This document shows, in pieces, positions 1 through 8,189 of a stretch of 64,000 nucleotides of DNA. The number at the start of each line of letters is the position of its first letter. Position 1 is the first letter of the stretch. Below the pieces are notes generated by a model, which saw nothing but the letters and a program-made list of their open reading frames with translations, made no database searches and was not told the origin of the DNA. The translations under genes and the position numbers were made by a program. Location of the stretch: the NCBI RefSeq assembly GCF_023702065.1, contig NZ_QFDM01000002.1, positions 1 to 64,000 on the forward strand, in the 5' to 3' direction. This DNA comes from Methanoculleus oceani (lineage in GTDB: Archaea; Halobacteriota; Methanomicrobia; Methanomicrobiales; Methanoculleaceae).

Positions 1-125
1 GTGGACCGTGGGAGAATCGCCATGGGGGGTGGGGACAGGGGAGGGGGGCTCGCCCCCCTCCCCTGAAACCCCTCGCACCCGACGGTGCTCATGCTCCTGC
101 CCTTCGGCCAGTCGCACTCCCCCAG
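1..125 (+). repeat. Dispersed GC-rich repeat, copy A (truncated by window edge)
   Basis: The copy begins with the terminal motif GTGGACCGTGGGAGAATCGCC, contains a strong hairpin (GGGGAGGGGGG with CCCCCCTCCCC around positions 38-65), and then a reversed hairpin-chain segment (CGCACCCGACGGTGCTCATG). The same order recurs near 26.2, 36.9, 50.1, 53.5 and 61.1 kb. No protein is supported here. The left edge may continue outside the window. Confidence 0.75.
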
Positions 126-256
126 ACGCGATATCACCTTGAAAGCCGTGCCAGGGTCTGTGTGACTGAGCGAACACTGTGACTTTGAGCGCTTTCCAAC
201 ACGGGCAAACAGGAAGGGCGAACAAAAAGGAGATTCAACCCACAAGAAGGGATGTA

Positions 257-784
257 TTACTGTTCCCCTTCCAGCTCTTCCCCGTAGTCCTCTTCTTCCT
301 CATACCCCGATTCATCGTCGTCCTCCGCCGTCATGACGTACCCCGCCACAGCGAGGATAAGCGGCACCCCCACCGGGACGGAAAGCCCCGCCGGGCCGTG
401 AAGGCCGGGGCCGTACTGGGCGACGCAGGAGAGGAGGTAGGCGACGGCACCCCCGGCGGTGAGGAGGGCGAGCGGCCTTCTGATCCCGGCAATCCCGTCA
501 TACCGGCGGCAGACGGCGTACCCGGCGGCGGCGAGGAGGAGGGCGGTGCCGAGGACCCAGAGGAGGATCGAGACGGCCGACCGGCCGCCGATGATGCCGG
601 ACGCGACGTAGCCAAGGTCGTCGGTGAGGGTGATGAGGTTCGCCCCGAAGCAGGTCTGCTGGTAGCGGAAGAAGGAGCACTGGAGGCCGGCGCCGATGGC
701 GTCGCCGATGACGTAGATGTTCGCCGGGAGGACGAGGGCGGTCGCGAGGAGGGCGGGGAGGAGGGATCTTGTGGGTATGGGCAT
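257..784 (-). CDS. Hypothetical four-helix membrane protein with acidic C-terminal tail
   Basis: The 175-residue product has an N-terminal hydrophobic segment (about residues 7-28) and three more (about 62-87, 103-123, 133-150), followed by a very acidic Asp/Glu-rich tail of about 25 residues. Two Cys (35 and 45) lie in the loop after the first helix and would face outward if helix 1 is a signal anchor. I recognise no family. It is monocistronic, separated from the pilin gene by more than 200 bp. The overlapping long frames on both strands look like GC-rich shadows, and hydrophobic periodicity supports this frame. Confidence 0.6.
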   Translation of the reverse strand: MPIPTRSLLPALLATALVLPANIYVIGDAIGAGLQCSFFRYQQTCFGANLITLTDDLGYVASGIIGGRSAVSILLWVLGTALLLAAAGYAVCRRYDGIAGIRRPLALLTAGGAVAYLLSCVAQYGPGLHGPAGLSVPVGVPLILAVAGYVMTAEDDDESGYEEEEDYGEELEGEQ

Positions 785-1005
785 GCTTTGTCTCCGGGTG
801 TGGGGATGGGCGTTTGGTAGTTCATTGGTTGGCGGGCTGAAGAATACCGCTAGTGCAACCCTGCGACGAACCGGGGTGCCGGAGCGTTCTCTCCGTGACG
901 GGGATGCATGGCTGCCGGGATCGATCAGAGTATGATGCGTCGTCTGAATTCCGTTTCAGGTAAGGGTTCACATTCGGCCTGTCAGGCCCAAAAAAGTGTT
1001 TGGGA

Positions 1006-1452
1006 TTAGAAGGTCCTGTCAAGGATGATCTGCTCGGCACCGTCAGACCATTTGCCGACAATCAGGAGCCGGCCGGATGTGCCATCAGCGGGTTCAAAGC
1101 TGATCACGTCCCCTACAGAGAAGGTTCCGTTAATCACTCCATCATTGGTATTGTCCACGTCCAGGTGATCATCATCAGGAAGCGTGAAATCAGCATCTGC
1201 TGGTTTGACGCCGGCATGCGTGACAGTGATCTCTTGGAGCGTGGGCAGGTCCGAGCCTCCGTTGACGGTTATGACGATGGCGCCGCCGTCCAGTTTAGCC
1301 TGCATCGAAACCGTCTTCGTCGTCTGCACGTTCCCGGTCATTCCGAACACGAACGCTGCAATCACCGCAGCGAGGATCACCGTGATGGCGACCATCAGAA
1401 TAACGCCGATGACCGGCGATACCGCTTCTTCATTCTCTCTGAATTTCATCAT
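1006..1452 (-). CDS. Archaeal type IV pilin-like protein (Pilin_N family)
   Basis: The N-terminus carries the euryarchaeal type IV pilin signature: a short charged leader (MMKFRENEE) followed by AVSPVIGVILMVAITVILAA, a long hydrophobic helix that packs into the pilus core. A class III signal peptidase is expected to cut near the Glu-Ala region before AVSPVIG. The remaining ~110 residues look like a beta-rich head domain. I place the start at 1452 rather than 1515 because a GAGGTG ribosome-binding site lies 3-8 nt upstream of this ATG and the upstream 21 codons are not pilin-like. No pilus ATPase or platform gene is nearby, so this is an orphan pilin assembled by machinery encoded elsewhere. 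Confidence 0.88.
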   Translation of the reverse strand: MMKFRENEEAVSPVIGVILMVAITVILAAVIAAFVFGMTGNVQTTKTVSMQAKLDGGAIVITVNGGSDLPTLQEITVTHAGVKPADADFTLPDDDHLDVDNTNDGVINGTFSVGDVISFEPADGTSGRLLIVGKWSDGAEQIILDRTF

Positions 1453-1517
1453 ACACACCTCTTGACTCCAGCCCCGGATGGGGCTATGGGTCGATGAAAC
1501 AAACTGATTTTCCATAA

Positions 1518-1526
1518 TATTTATAG
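1518..1526 (-). promoter_or_regulatory. TATA box for the pilin gene
   Basis: On the minus strand this reads CTATAAATA, centred about 70 nt upstream of the pilin ATG. It predicts a start near 1496 and a leader of about 45 nt that includes the GAGGTG site. Confidence 0.5.
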
Positions 1527-1954
1527 ATATCGTAGTGATCCGTTCCGGAATGATTTAATATCGTCAGACACGCCTGTTCGAAAGGATCTTTCATAGCATA
1601 AACGAGTTGCCGAAAATAACGGACGGACTGGAAATGCCGTTTTGAGGATAATATGAGTTCATCGCTCCCGGTATATATAAACAGGGGCACGACGGCGCTC
1701 CCGGGGTGCGGCAGGCGGGCGGGGGTGGGGGAGCGTGCGCGGCACCCGCGGGCTGCTGCCCTGGAGGCCGGAGAGGTGTCTGCGGGCCGCGGCACGGGTG
1801 AGCGGAACGGTGCCGTGGATCGGCCGGTCGCCCCCGGGCCGCCGGGCGTTGCAGGACGATGATGAACATCGGTAAGGAGCGAGGAGATGTCCGAGTTCAG
1901 GACTTCGCTAATTCTGGCACCCGGCAACGATGCGGTCTCGCGCGACGCCTTAAC

Positions 1955-2112
1955 GTGCGACGTTCCGGTAGGAACGACTGTCCGCAGGATGCGATGGCCC
2001 GCAGGGCCGGAGCTTGAGAAACCCGAAGGGTTTCGGACAGGAGTTCGAGAAGCCATCAGGCTTCGAGGAACGGAGCTTGAGAAAACCTGGAGGGTTTTCG
2101 AGTTGCGACTGC
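1955..2112 (+). repeat. Chain of short hairpins with constant linkers
   Basis: The 1453-2244 interval has no supported gene. Within it lies a run of small palindromes: CGTTCC-GGTA-GGAACG (1961-1976), GGCCC-GCA-GGGCC (1996-2008), AAACCC-GAA-GGGTTT (2019-2033), AAGCC-ATCA-GGCTT (2050-2063) and AAAACC...GGTTTT (2082-2098). The last three are each preceded by a nearly constant 10-mer, GGAGCTTGAG (2009, 2072) or GGAGTTCGAG (2040), giving a 31-32 bp period. TGCGAC or GCGAT precede the other stems. A plus-strand TATATAAA at 1673-1680 has no clear gene downstream. Confidence 0.75.
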
Positions 2113-2244
2113 CGGGACGGTTGTACCGGGCCATCCCCGCACCGGTTGGTCGGGAATTTCCCGCTCCGTCCCCTTCATCCAGCACGATAAATACAGCAAA
2201 TATTTTATTTTTCAAGTTCCATACTCGTTCCGGGAGTTCACATC

Positions 2245-2469
2245 ATGATCATCCGATTTGAAACGGTCTACGAAGACGGATGCTGGTCTGCTCACGCAAT
2301 CGGACATAGCATCTTCACCGACGGGAGAGACTTTGAAGAACTCCTCAAAAACATCGCAGAAGCCGTACTTTTGTATTTTGAAGATGAACTCGAACCAGAA
2401 GAAGAGATCACAATCCTGACGCAAACAGAGTTACAGGTGCATTCCGTTGCCAAAGCTTCCGGTTGTTAG
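2245..2469 (+). CDS. hicB: HicB-type antitoxin
   Basis: The 74-residue protein has the HicB partial RNase H fold pattern: an initial beta strand (IIRFETVYEDGCWSA), a turn and second strand, and a helix (FEELLKNIAEAVLLYFED). HicB antitoxins bind and block the HicA RNase and repress their own promoter. The downstream hicA overlaps its 3' end by 23 bp, the usual sign of a co-translated toxin-antitoxin pair. There is no obvious C-terminal DNA-binding domain, so this is the short form. Base composition is clearly AT-richer than neighbouring genes, consistent with recent transfer. Confidence 0.85.
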   Translation: MIIRFETVYEDGCWSAHAIGHSIFTDGRDFEELLKNIAEAVLLYFEDELEPEEEITILTQTELQVHSVAKASGC

Positions 2470-2689
2470 TAGTTCGGATATCGTCAGGGTTCTTGAGAAA
2501 CTCGGTTATTCTTTTGTTCATCAACGCGGAAGCCACATCAAAATGGTCAAAGAGACCGACAACAAAAGACACATGATCATCATTCCCCTTCGAAAAGAAC
2601 AGACGCGACCAACGTTGAACAATATTCTGAACGATATAGCAAACCATAATGATATCACAAAGGAAGACCTTGTTGCTCTATTCCGCTAA
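2447..2689 (+). CDS. hicA: HicA-type mRNA interferase toxin
   Basis: The 80-residue protein matches HicA: a dsRBD-like fold with the signature GYSFVHQRGSHIKM, whose His in G-S-H is the catalytic residue of this RNase family, and a C-terminal helix (TLNNILNDIANHNDITKEDL). The start codon is TTG at 2447. A GGTG motif at 2436-2439 is correctly placed for it, and the reading matches the usual HicA N-terminus (pro-rich, then a helix ending at GY). Translation would be coupled to hicB, keeping toxin output low. Confidence 0.87.
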   Translation: MPKLPVVSSSDIVRVLEKLGYSFVHQRGSHIKMVKETDNKRHMIIIPLRKEQTRPTLNNILNDIANHNDITKEDLVALFR

Positions 2690-2750
2690 TTTTTAGATTT
2701 TTTTCCTGTAGTGTGAGATTGTGGAGTCCTGACTCCATAATCCGGAGCCG

Positions 2751-3080
2751 CTACTCCAGGGTCCGGGACAGGAGTTGCCTTTTCAGTGCCGGCAGGTCAT
2801 GTTCGACCATGTTCCAGACAGCATCCCGGTCGATTCCGAAGTAGTGGTGGATGAGGATGTTTCTCATCCCGATGATGTCCGACCACGGGATACCCGGATT
2901 TGCAGTCCTGAATCCCGGAGAGATCCCCCGCACGGCTTCCCCGATGATCTGGAGATGATGGATAACCCAGACCTGTGCCATTTCGTCGTTGTAGAAGTAC
3001 TCACGGCCCCGGCCTGATACTCTTTCAATCCGGTCGATGGCTTCGATGATATCCAGTACCCGCTCGCGATCGTCTCTCAT
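2751..3080 (-). CDS. hepT: HepT-like toxin (DUF86)
   Basis: The 109-residue all-helical protein carries the HEPN RNase signature R-x4-H-x-Y (RNILIHHY), the active site of HepT. It is the second gene of a pair: its ATG overlaps the stop of the upstream nucleotidyltransferase gene by 4 bp (ATGA). In characterised HepT-MntA systems the antitoxin transfers AMP to the tyrosine of this motif to inactivate the toxin, and both key residues are present here. It is a paralogue of the gene at 8186-8539. Confidence 0.88.
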   Translation of the reverse strand: MRDDRERVLDIIEAIDRIERVSGRGREYFYNDEMAQVWVIHHLQIIGEAVRGISPGFRTANPGIPWSDIIGMRNILIHHYFGIDRDAVWNMVEHDLPALKRQLLSRTLE

Positions 3081-3379
3081 AGCGGCCGCGCTTCCCGCAA
3101 GACCCTTGAGCGGATACGTTCCCGGAGTCCCGCTTCTGTCACGACGTCGACCGGACGATCGAGCAGGAGGGATAGATCCATCGCAAGACCCCCCACGTCG
3201 AGAAGACTCCGGTCGGGGTCCAGGTCGATCAGGAGATCGATGTCGCTGTCAGCCCGGGCTTCGTTCCGTGCAACCGACCCAAAAACCCGGACGTTTTTTG
3301 CTCCCCTCCGGTGTGCGAGTGAGAGGATCTCGTCCCGTTTCTGGATAAGAAGGGTATAGATGTCGGTTCCCGGGTTCAT
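3077..3379 (-). CDS. mntA: MntA-like minimal nucleotidyltransferase antitoxin
   Basis: The 100-residue protein has the nucleotidyltransferase motif G-S-x10-D-x-D ([20 protein letters not shown]), with the two Asp that bind catalytic metal, and a later strand PVDVVTE that supplies the third carboxylate. It is the adenylyltransferase partner of the HepT toxin directly downstream (ATGA overlap). It resembles the protein at 7896-8189 along its full length. Confidence 0.9.
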   Translation of the reverse strand: MNPGTDIYTLLIQKRDEILSLAHRRGAKNVRVFGSVARNEARADSDIDLLIDLDPDRSLLDVGGLAMDLSLLLDRPVDVVTEAGLRERIRSRVLREARPL

Positions 3380-3409
3380 GTCCTGTAGTAGTTACATTGA
3401 CGTCGGGTC

Positions 3410-3418
3410 TATAAATGT
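3410..3418 (-). promoter_or_regulatory. TATA box for the mntA-hepT pair
   Basis: The minus strand reads ATTTATAGA, about 35 nt upstream of the mntA ATG, predicting an 8-10 nt leader. The box overlaps the stop codon of the zinc-ribbon gene, so read-through from that gene could also reach the module. Confidence 0.55.
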
Positions 3419-3957
3419 TACCCCGGGCCCTGCTCCCGCCACCTCGGCAGCGTCGAGAGGTACTGCCGCACCATCTCCGTTGCCTTCTCGGCCGGTATCC
3501 CGAGGTGCGAGGCCATCATCGGGGCGTACTTCCCGACCGCCAGCTCCCTCGTGAGATCGGGTTCGGTGAACCCCCCGTCCCGGTAGCAGTAGGTGCAGTA
3601 ATCCGTCGAGAGCGAGCCGTCCGCCTCCGTCCCGGCGTCCTCGTCGCGTGCAAGGGGCATCCCGCAGCTCCCGCAGAGGGGAATCTCCCTCCCGGCCCAC
3701 CTCTTCAGGCATACCAGCTGTTCCCGGGCGAACTCTCCCGCATTTGCGGCGGGGATGCCGAAGAGCTGCGACAGGACCGCGGCGCACTTCTCCGCCATCC
3801 CGTCGATGGTGATCCCCGGTTCGGTGAAAGCGCCGTTCCGGTAACAGTTCGCGCAGTAGTCCTTCGAGGGTGCGCCGTCCGCTTCCGTCCCGAAATGCTC
3901 CTCTGCGCTCATCGGCATCCCGCAGCTCTGGCACGCCCGTATTCCGCTCGTCTCCAT
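3418..3957 (-). CDS. Tandem putative zinc-ribbon protein
   Basis: The 179-residue protein consists of two copies of the same ~80-residue unit. Each has C-x2-CGMPM/L, a spacer with GTEADG, then YC-x2-CY and a helical tail (copy 1 about residues 9-88, copy 2 about 94-172). The four Cys per unit are those of the putative zinc ribbon family PF12674. The units are conserved at the metal site but differ elsewhere, so the duplication is not recent. Function is unknown. A GGAGG motif 8 nt before the ATG and a minus-strand TATA-like AAATATTTATC near 4004-4014 support the start. Confidence 0.78.
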   Translation of the reverse strand: METSGIRACQSCGMPMSAEEHFGTEADGAPSKDYCANCYRNGAFTEPGITIDGMAEKCAAVLSQLFGIPAANAGEFAREQLVCLKRWAGREIPLCGSCGMPLARDEDAGTEADGSLSTDYCTYCYRDGGFTEPDLTRELAVGKYAPMMASHLGIPAEKATEMVRQYLSTLPRWREQGPG

Positions 3958-4029
3958 ACATATCCTCCGAAACGCTCTGGATAAACGAACGAACCTGACG
4001 GTAGATAAATATTTTCAAAATGGCCCCGC

Positions 4030-4062
4030 GGCGGGAGCCTCCGAAAACCGCCGGCTCCCGCC
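4030..4062 (-). terminator. Stem-loop after the 5.2-4.06 kb operon
   Basis: Perfect 10-bp arms, GGCGGGAGCC (4030-4039) and GGCTCCCGCC (4053-4062), flank a 13-nt loop directly after the stop codon of the 152-residue protein gene. No long T-run follows, so it may protect the 3' end rather than terminate by itself. Confidence 0.5.
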
Positions 4063-4521
4063 TTACTCGCCGTGGGGCGGGAACCGGATCGTCATCATGC
4101 CGCCGTCGCCGGTCTCGAGCATCGCATCGGGCTGGAGCGCCCGGACGTAGCCGGCGAGGTAGGGCCCGGCCACCCGGACGTCCGCGAAGGTCTCCCGGAT
4201 CGCCGCTGCCGAGCCCTCGCAGTCGATGGCGATCGTCACGCCCCCGTCGTCGGCTTCAGCGGGCTCGCAGGGGATCCCCCATGTCAGGAGGAGCCCCTCC
4301 ATCAGGGTGGGGGGGTCGAACCGTTCCTCGGTATGGGCGAGGAGCATCTTTCCGTTCTCTTCGCCGAGCCGCCCGGCGATGGCGGTGACCCGCTCCGTGA
4401 GGCCGGAGGGGGCGTCCTCCAGGATTCTCCGCACCAGCGGGCCGGAGACGTCGTGCCGCCGCAGGGACCGGGCTACCTTGATCAACTGCCAGTCCCGGGC
4501 AAACGAGATACCGGTGCGCAT
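4063..4521 (-). CDS. Hypothetical protein (152 aa)
   Basis: No family is recognised. The N-terminal half is helical and basic (WQLIKVARSLRRHDVSGPLVRRILED), the centre resembles a small alpha/beta domain (GVTIAIDCEGSAAAIRETF), and there is no membrane segment. It is the last gene of a three-gene unit with the Lrp-type regulator and a small membrane protein, starting 1 bp after the latter's stop, so it is probably co-translated with it and controlled by that regulator. Confidence 0.65.
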   Translation of the reverse strand: MRTGISFARDWQLIKVARSLRRHDVSGPLVRRILEDAPSGLTERVTAIAGRLGEENGKMLLAHTEERFDPPTLMEGLLLTWGIPCEPAEADDGGVTIAIDCEGSAAAIRETFADVRVAGPYLAGYVRALQPDAMLETGDGGMMTIRFPPHGE

Positions 4522-4522
4522 C

Positions 4523-4810
4523 TTACCCTCTCAGGATACCGTAGGCCATCACGCAGAGACCGAGGATCACCACGATACGGGAAAAGACCGCCGACCAGGC
4601 GATGATGAACGCGTCGGGCGTGAAGATGCTCACGATATCGGCAAACGTGATCCCCACGACCAGCGTGAAAAGCCCGTAGACGAAGAGGAGCAGGGTCGGC
4701 TGCCTCACGATCCGGTAGGCGTTGTAGATGACGCCGATCAGGAGCGCCCCTAAAAGAAGCGTCACGATCGCAAGCATCTGCTGCATGGTTTCAATCTGCA
4801 ATCCATTCAT
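4523..4810 (-). CDS. Small membrane protein (95 aa, three helices)
   Basis: The product has three hydrophobic segments (about residues 10-30, 38-58 and 68-92) and short charged loops. The start at 4810 is set by a 4-bp ATGA overlap with the stop of the Lrp gene and by where hydrophobicity begins. The longer upstream frame is only the Lrp gene read out of frame. The family is not recognised. Confidence 0.7.
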   Translation of the reverse strand: MNGLQIETMQQMLAIVTLLLGALLIGVIYNAYRIVRQPTLLLFVYGLFTLVVGITFADIVSIFTPDAFIIAWSAVFSRIVVILGLCVMAYGILRG

Positions 4811-5238
4811 GTTTGTTCCTTGACCTTCCTCACCGAGATGATCGTCTGGATATCCCTCACTCCCGGAAGACCGGAGAGCGGGACGAGCACGCTCCGCTTC
4901 AACTCGGATATGTTCTGCACGCGGACCTTCACGAAGAAGTCCCCGGGCTCGAGCACCTCGTAGAGTTCGAGGATGCACGGGAGGTCCCGCATGAACTCCT
5001 CGATATCCGGCTTTCCGTCCGGGTGGACCCTGACGTTCAGAAAAGCCACCAGAGTATGCTCGAAACATTTCTGGTTGATGACGATCGTGAACCGTTCGAG
5101 GATACCGGCGCCCTTCAGTTTCTCGATCCGTTTGAAGACCGTCGACGGTGCGATGCCCAGCATTGAGCCGAGCTCTGCCATAGACATCCGCCCGTCCCTC
5201 TGCAGCTCCCGAAGGATCGCATCATCGATCTCATCCAT
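4807..5238 (-). CDS. Lrp/AsnC-family transcriptional regulator
   Basis: The 143-residue protein has an N-terminal winged helix (MDEIDDAILRELQRDGRMSM, recognition region GIAPSTVFKRIEKL) and a C-terminal RAM/AsnC ligand domain (LVAFLNVRVHP, LYEVLEPGDFFVKVRV). Such proteins sense amino acids or other small molecules and act as dimers or octamers. The start at 5238 begins exactly at the winged helix, and a TATA box sits about 30 nt upstream, implying a leaderless mRNA. The two downstream genes are likely regulon members. Confidence 0.9.
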   Translation of the reverse strand: MDEIDDAILRELQRDGRMSMAELGSMLGIAPSTVFKRIEKLKGAGILERFTIVINQKCFEHTLVAFLNVRVHPDGKPDIEEFMRDLPCILELYEVLEPGDFFVKVRVQNISELKRSVLVPLSGLPGVRDIQTIISVRKVKEQT

Positions 5239-5263
5239 TCTAACAGTAATTACAAGCACTTGG

Positions 5264-5272
5264 TTATTAAAA
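5264..5272 (-). promoter_or_regulatory. TATA box for the Lrp operon
   Basis: The minus strand reads TTTTAATAA centred about 30 nt upstream of the ATG at 5238, placing the transcription start at or beside the start codon. Confidence 0.6.
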
Positions 5273-5423
5273 TTCCGTATTTGTTTTATATCATGAATTG
5301 GTCTTTTTTCATTTCTACTGAATAATGCCAGCTGTATTGGAAATTTGCCGGGATTTTGTCTGACTATGAACAAACGGAAATATCCCCCGGAAACCGGAAA
5401 TAATCGTCACAGCGTCGCCCGAA

Positions 5424-6239
5424 TCACGAAATATTCTTTCGGCGTCGCCGAAGGATCGTTCCCCCGGGGTTGACGATCCTCACGGGCCCGGGACCTCCCG
5501 CCGCCTCCCGGATGGCCGTATCGATGAACTCCCGGGCCGCGGAAAACCCCTCCCGCGCAGGCATTCCCCGGGCAAGGTATGCCGCGAGCGCCGCGGAGAA
5601 GCAGCACCCCGATCCGTGCACAGAATAGGGATAGCGCTCGCCGGAGAGGCGCATCTCCCCGTCCCGGTCGACCAGGATGTCGATCGCCGCGCCGCCGGGG
5701 AGGTGCCCGCCCTTCACCACCACGGCACGGGGGCCGAGATCGAGGATCCGCCGGCCGGCTTCGGCCATATCCTCGACGGTCGCGACGTTCATCCCGGCAA
5801 GCACCTCCGCCTCCGGGATGTTCGGGGTGACGATTGCCGCCCGGGGGACGAGCAGGCCGACGAGATCGGCAACCGCGTCCGCTGCGAGCAGCCGGTGACC
5901 CGACGTCGAGACCATCACCGGGTCGATGACGAGCGCGGCCCCCTCCGGCAGGGCCTCCGCGACGGCCCGGACGTTTTCGGCGTTGCCGAGCATCCCGGTC
6001 TTCCACGCCCCGATCGAAAAGTCGTCGGCGACCGTCTCTATCTGGGCCCGCACCGCCTCGGCGGGGAGCATCCAGGTCCCCCGCACCTCGCGGGTGTTCT
6101 GGGCCGTCACCGCCGTAATGACCGTCAGCCCCCAGACCCCGAGCGCCGTAAACGTCTTTATGTCCGCCTGGATGCCCGCGCCTCCCCCCGAGTCGGAACC
6201 GGCGATGGAGCATGCGGCGATCATCTCTGCATCCGTCAT
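5424..6239 (-). CDS. thiD: Hydroxymethylpyrimidine (phosphate) kinase ThiD
   Basis: The 271-residue ribokinase-fold enzyme phosphorylates HMP and HMP-P for thiamine synthesis. The family N-terminus ([20 protein letters not shown]) binds substrate, [11 protein letters not shown] and TPNIPEAE are the core motifs, and [16 protein letters not shown] is the ATP/anion-hole region with the catalytic position (normally G-T-G-C-T; here G-S-G-C-C). The length is typical of ThiD alone, with no fused ThiN domain. It is divergent from the AIR-synthase-like gene with only 79 bp between, and I saw no THI-box riboswitch in that gap. Confidence 0.93.
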   Translation of the reverse strand: MTDAEMIAACSIAGSDSGGGAGIQADIKTFTALGVWGLTVITAVTAQNTREVRGTWMLPAEAVRAQIETVADDFSIGAWKTGMLGNAENVRAVAEALPEGAALVIDPVMVSTSGHRLLAADAVADLVGLLVPRAAIVTPNIPEAEVLAGMNVATVEDMAEAGRRILDLGPRAVVVKGGHLPGGAAIDILVDRDGEMRLSGERYPYSVHGSGCCFSAALAAYLARGMPAREGFSAAREFIDTAIREAAGGPGPVRIVNPGGTILRRRRKNIS

Positions 6240-6318
6240 TCTTCAATTGTCGGCGCAGATCCGCTTGAATCTTTGCCCGCCACTCCCTTTATCTCATCCC
6301 GCACCGACCACTCTTACA

Positions 6319-7647
6319 ATGGATGTAGAAGAGATCAGCCGCCGGCACCTCGCTGCCGGCGCCCCTGACGACGAGATCGTGCGCCTCCTTGCCCGGGACG
6401 TGCTCTCCATAAAACACCGCCGCGTGACCCCCGCCTACGCCGAGGCATTCGCCCGGGCGGTCCTCGCCGAAGTGAAGAACTCGACCGGACTTGCCGGCGA
6501 CCTCTTCGCCTTCGAGCCTTCGGGATCGACCATGGGCGAGTTCGGCGTCGGCTCAAGGGGATCCGGCGACTTCTTCGCCCACCGGCAGCTCGCCCGGATC
6601 ATCGGCCGGACGGAGGCCGCGGTCGGCGTCGACGAGATGGACGATGCCGGCGCCGTCTGTGCCGGGGGCGACTACATCATCACCACCGTCGACGGGATGC
6701 ACTCCCGCCTCTCCGACTTCCCCTTCCTCGCAGGGTTCCACGTCACCCGGGCGACGCTCCGGGACGTCTACGTGATGGGCGCAAAGCCCGTCGCGCTCCT
6801 CTCCGACATCCACGTCGCCGACGACGGCGACGTCGCGAAGATATTCGACTACACGGCGGGGGTCTCTGCCGTCGGCGAGGCCATGGGCGTCCCGCTCGTC
6901 ACCGGCTCCACCCTCCGCATCGGCGGGGACATGGTGCTCGGCTCCCGGATGACCGGCTGCGTCGGCGCCGTCGGGGTCGCCCGGCACCTCACGGCCAGAA
7001 AACAGATCGCCCCCGGCGACGTCCTCCTCATGACCGAGGGGGCCGGCGGCGGGACGATCGCCACCGCCGCTATCTACTCCGGGTTCCCCGACGTCGTCGA
7101 GGAGACGATCAACCTCCACTTCCTCAAGGCCTGCGAGGCGCTCCTCGCGAGCGACGTCCTTGACGGCATCCACGCCATGACCGACGTCACGAACGGCGGG
7201 CTCCGGGGCGACGCCTACGAGATGGCGGAGACCGCCGGCTGCCGGATCGTCGTTGTCGAGGACGAACTCCGCACCCTCGTCCAGCCGAACGTCCTCGAGA
7301 TGCTCGACGCGCTCGAGATCGACTACCTCGGCGTATCCCTCGACGCCCTCCTGGTCGTCGCGCCGCCCGAGGTCGCGCCCGAGATCCGGCGGGTCGTGGA
7401 GTCCGCCGGCGTCGCGATGAAAGAGGTCGGCTACGTCGAGGAAGGAGCGCCCGAATCCGTCCTCTCGGTAGGCGGCGAGATCCGGGACTTCACCCCCCGG
7501 TTCCGGGAGTCGGCATACACCCCGGTCAAGAAGGTCGTGGACGAAGATAAAAGGGACTTTGAGGAGATGAAGATCGGGGTCGAGCGGGCGGCGGAGGCGG
7601 CGCTTGCAAAGAAGCTCCGGATCCTCTCCCGGCTCCGGTCCTCGTGA
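6319..7647 (+). CDS. AIR synthase-related (PurM/HypE/SelD-fold) protein
   Basis: The 442-residue protein has a ~75-residue helical N-terminal extension, an AIRS N-domain ([40 protein letters not shown]) and an AIRS C-domain ([20 protein letters not shown]-like, [18 protein letters not shown]), then a charged helical tail. This superfamily binds ATP and makes acyl-phosphate or similar intermediates. The arrangement matches an uncharacterised methanogen group distinct from PurM, ThiL and HypE. The start at 6319 fits a TTTATC box ~28 nt upstream (leaderless). The actual reaction is unknown. Confidence 0.85.
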   Translation: MDVEEISRRHLAAGAPDDEIVRLLARDVLSIKHRRVTPAYAEAFARAVLAEVKNSTGLAGDLFAFEPSGSTMGEFGVGSRGSGDFFAHRQLARIIGRTEAAVGVDEMDDAGAVCAGGDYIITTVDGMHSRLSDFPFLAGFHVTRATLRDVYVMGAKPVALLSDIHVADDGDVAKIFDYTAGVSAVGEAMGVPLVTGSTLRIGGDMVLGSRMTGCVGAVGVARHLTARKQIAPGDVLLMTEGAGGGTIATAAIYSGFPDVVEETINLHFLKACEALLASDVLDGIHAMTDVTNGGLRGDAYEMAETAGCRIVVVEDELRTLVQPNVLEMLDALEIDYLGVSLDALLVVAPPEVAPEIRRVVESAGVAMKEVGYVEEGAPESVLSVGGEIRDFTPRFRESAYTPVKKVVDEDKRDFEEMKIGVERAAEAALAKKLRILSRLRSS

Positions 7648-7853
7648 GGAGAATGGTGTATTCTCTAACACAGCATCTTTGCGACTCTTGTCAGCGGCCT
7701 TTGCCCCACCCCGCCCGTGCTCTGGTTTCCTGCAGGGGCATGCCGGTCGGTTGAGAGAGTGTCTGCCCGACGCTATCGGGAGGGCAGGACGGCCGTTACC
7801 ATAGTGAGGGCTTGCCCTGCCGGAGATTTTTTGGCGATGCGGTCATCAGGGGC

Positions 7854-7864
7854 AAATTTATATC
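7854..7864 (+). promoter_or_regulatory. TATA box for the second mntA-hepT pair
   Basis: AAATTTATATC lies 32-42 nt before the mntA ATG at 7896, predicting a short leader of about 10 nt. Confidence 0.6.
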
Positions 7865-7895
7865 TCCAGCTCCCGATAGGAGATATTGAACAGCA

Positions 7896-8189
7896 ATGCC
7901 CGTCACACAGGATCTGATCCGGGAGAAGCGGTCCAGGATTCTCGCAATAGCCAGGCGGCACGGTGCCAGGAATCTGCGGGTCTTCGGGTCGGTCGCCCGG
8001 GACGAGGCGGGCCCGGAGAGCGATCTCGACCTTCTGGTGGAACTGGAGCAGGGCAGGAGCCTCCTCGACCATATTGCGCTCATCCAGGACCTGGAGGAGA
8101 CCCTTGGGTGCCGGGTGGACGTGGTGACGGAAACGGCGCTCAAGGAGCGGTACAAAAAGCGGATCCTCAAAGAGGCAGTACCGTTATGA
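7896..8189 (+). CDS. mntA: MntA-like minimal nucleotidyltransferase antitoxin (second copy)
   Basis: This 97-residue protein has G-S-x10-D-x-D in [20 protein letters not shown], and CRVDVVTE provides the third acidic residue. It resembles the MntA at 3077-3379 throughout (same length, same LRVFGSVAR core and RILKEAVPL-type end) but with many substitutions, so the two copies diverged long ago. It precedes hepT with an ATGA overlap. Confidence 0.9.
   Translation: MPVTQDLIREKRSRILAIARRHGARNLRVFGSVARDEAGPESDLDLLVELEQGRSLLDHIALIQDLEETLGCRVDVVTETALKERYKKRILKEAVPL

Noticed and set aside
1900-2112. CRISPR array, because of regular 31-32 bp spacing
   Set aside because: The constant part is only 10 bp, the intervening parts are palindromes rather than unique spacers, only three units are in phase, and no cas genes are present.
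1887-2261. A 124-residue plus-strand frame across the hairpin chain
   Set aside because: Its residues simply translate the repeated linkers and stems (ELEKP, RTGVREA). It has no domain, and the same repeats are found untranslated elsewhere.
6240-6318. Possible TPP riboswitch upstream of thiD
   Set aside because: The gap is only 79 bp, shared with a divergent promoter, and lacks the CTGAGA and other THI-box core sequences.
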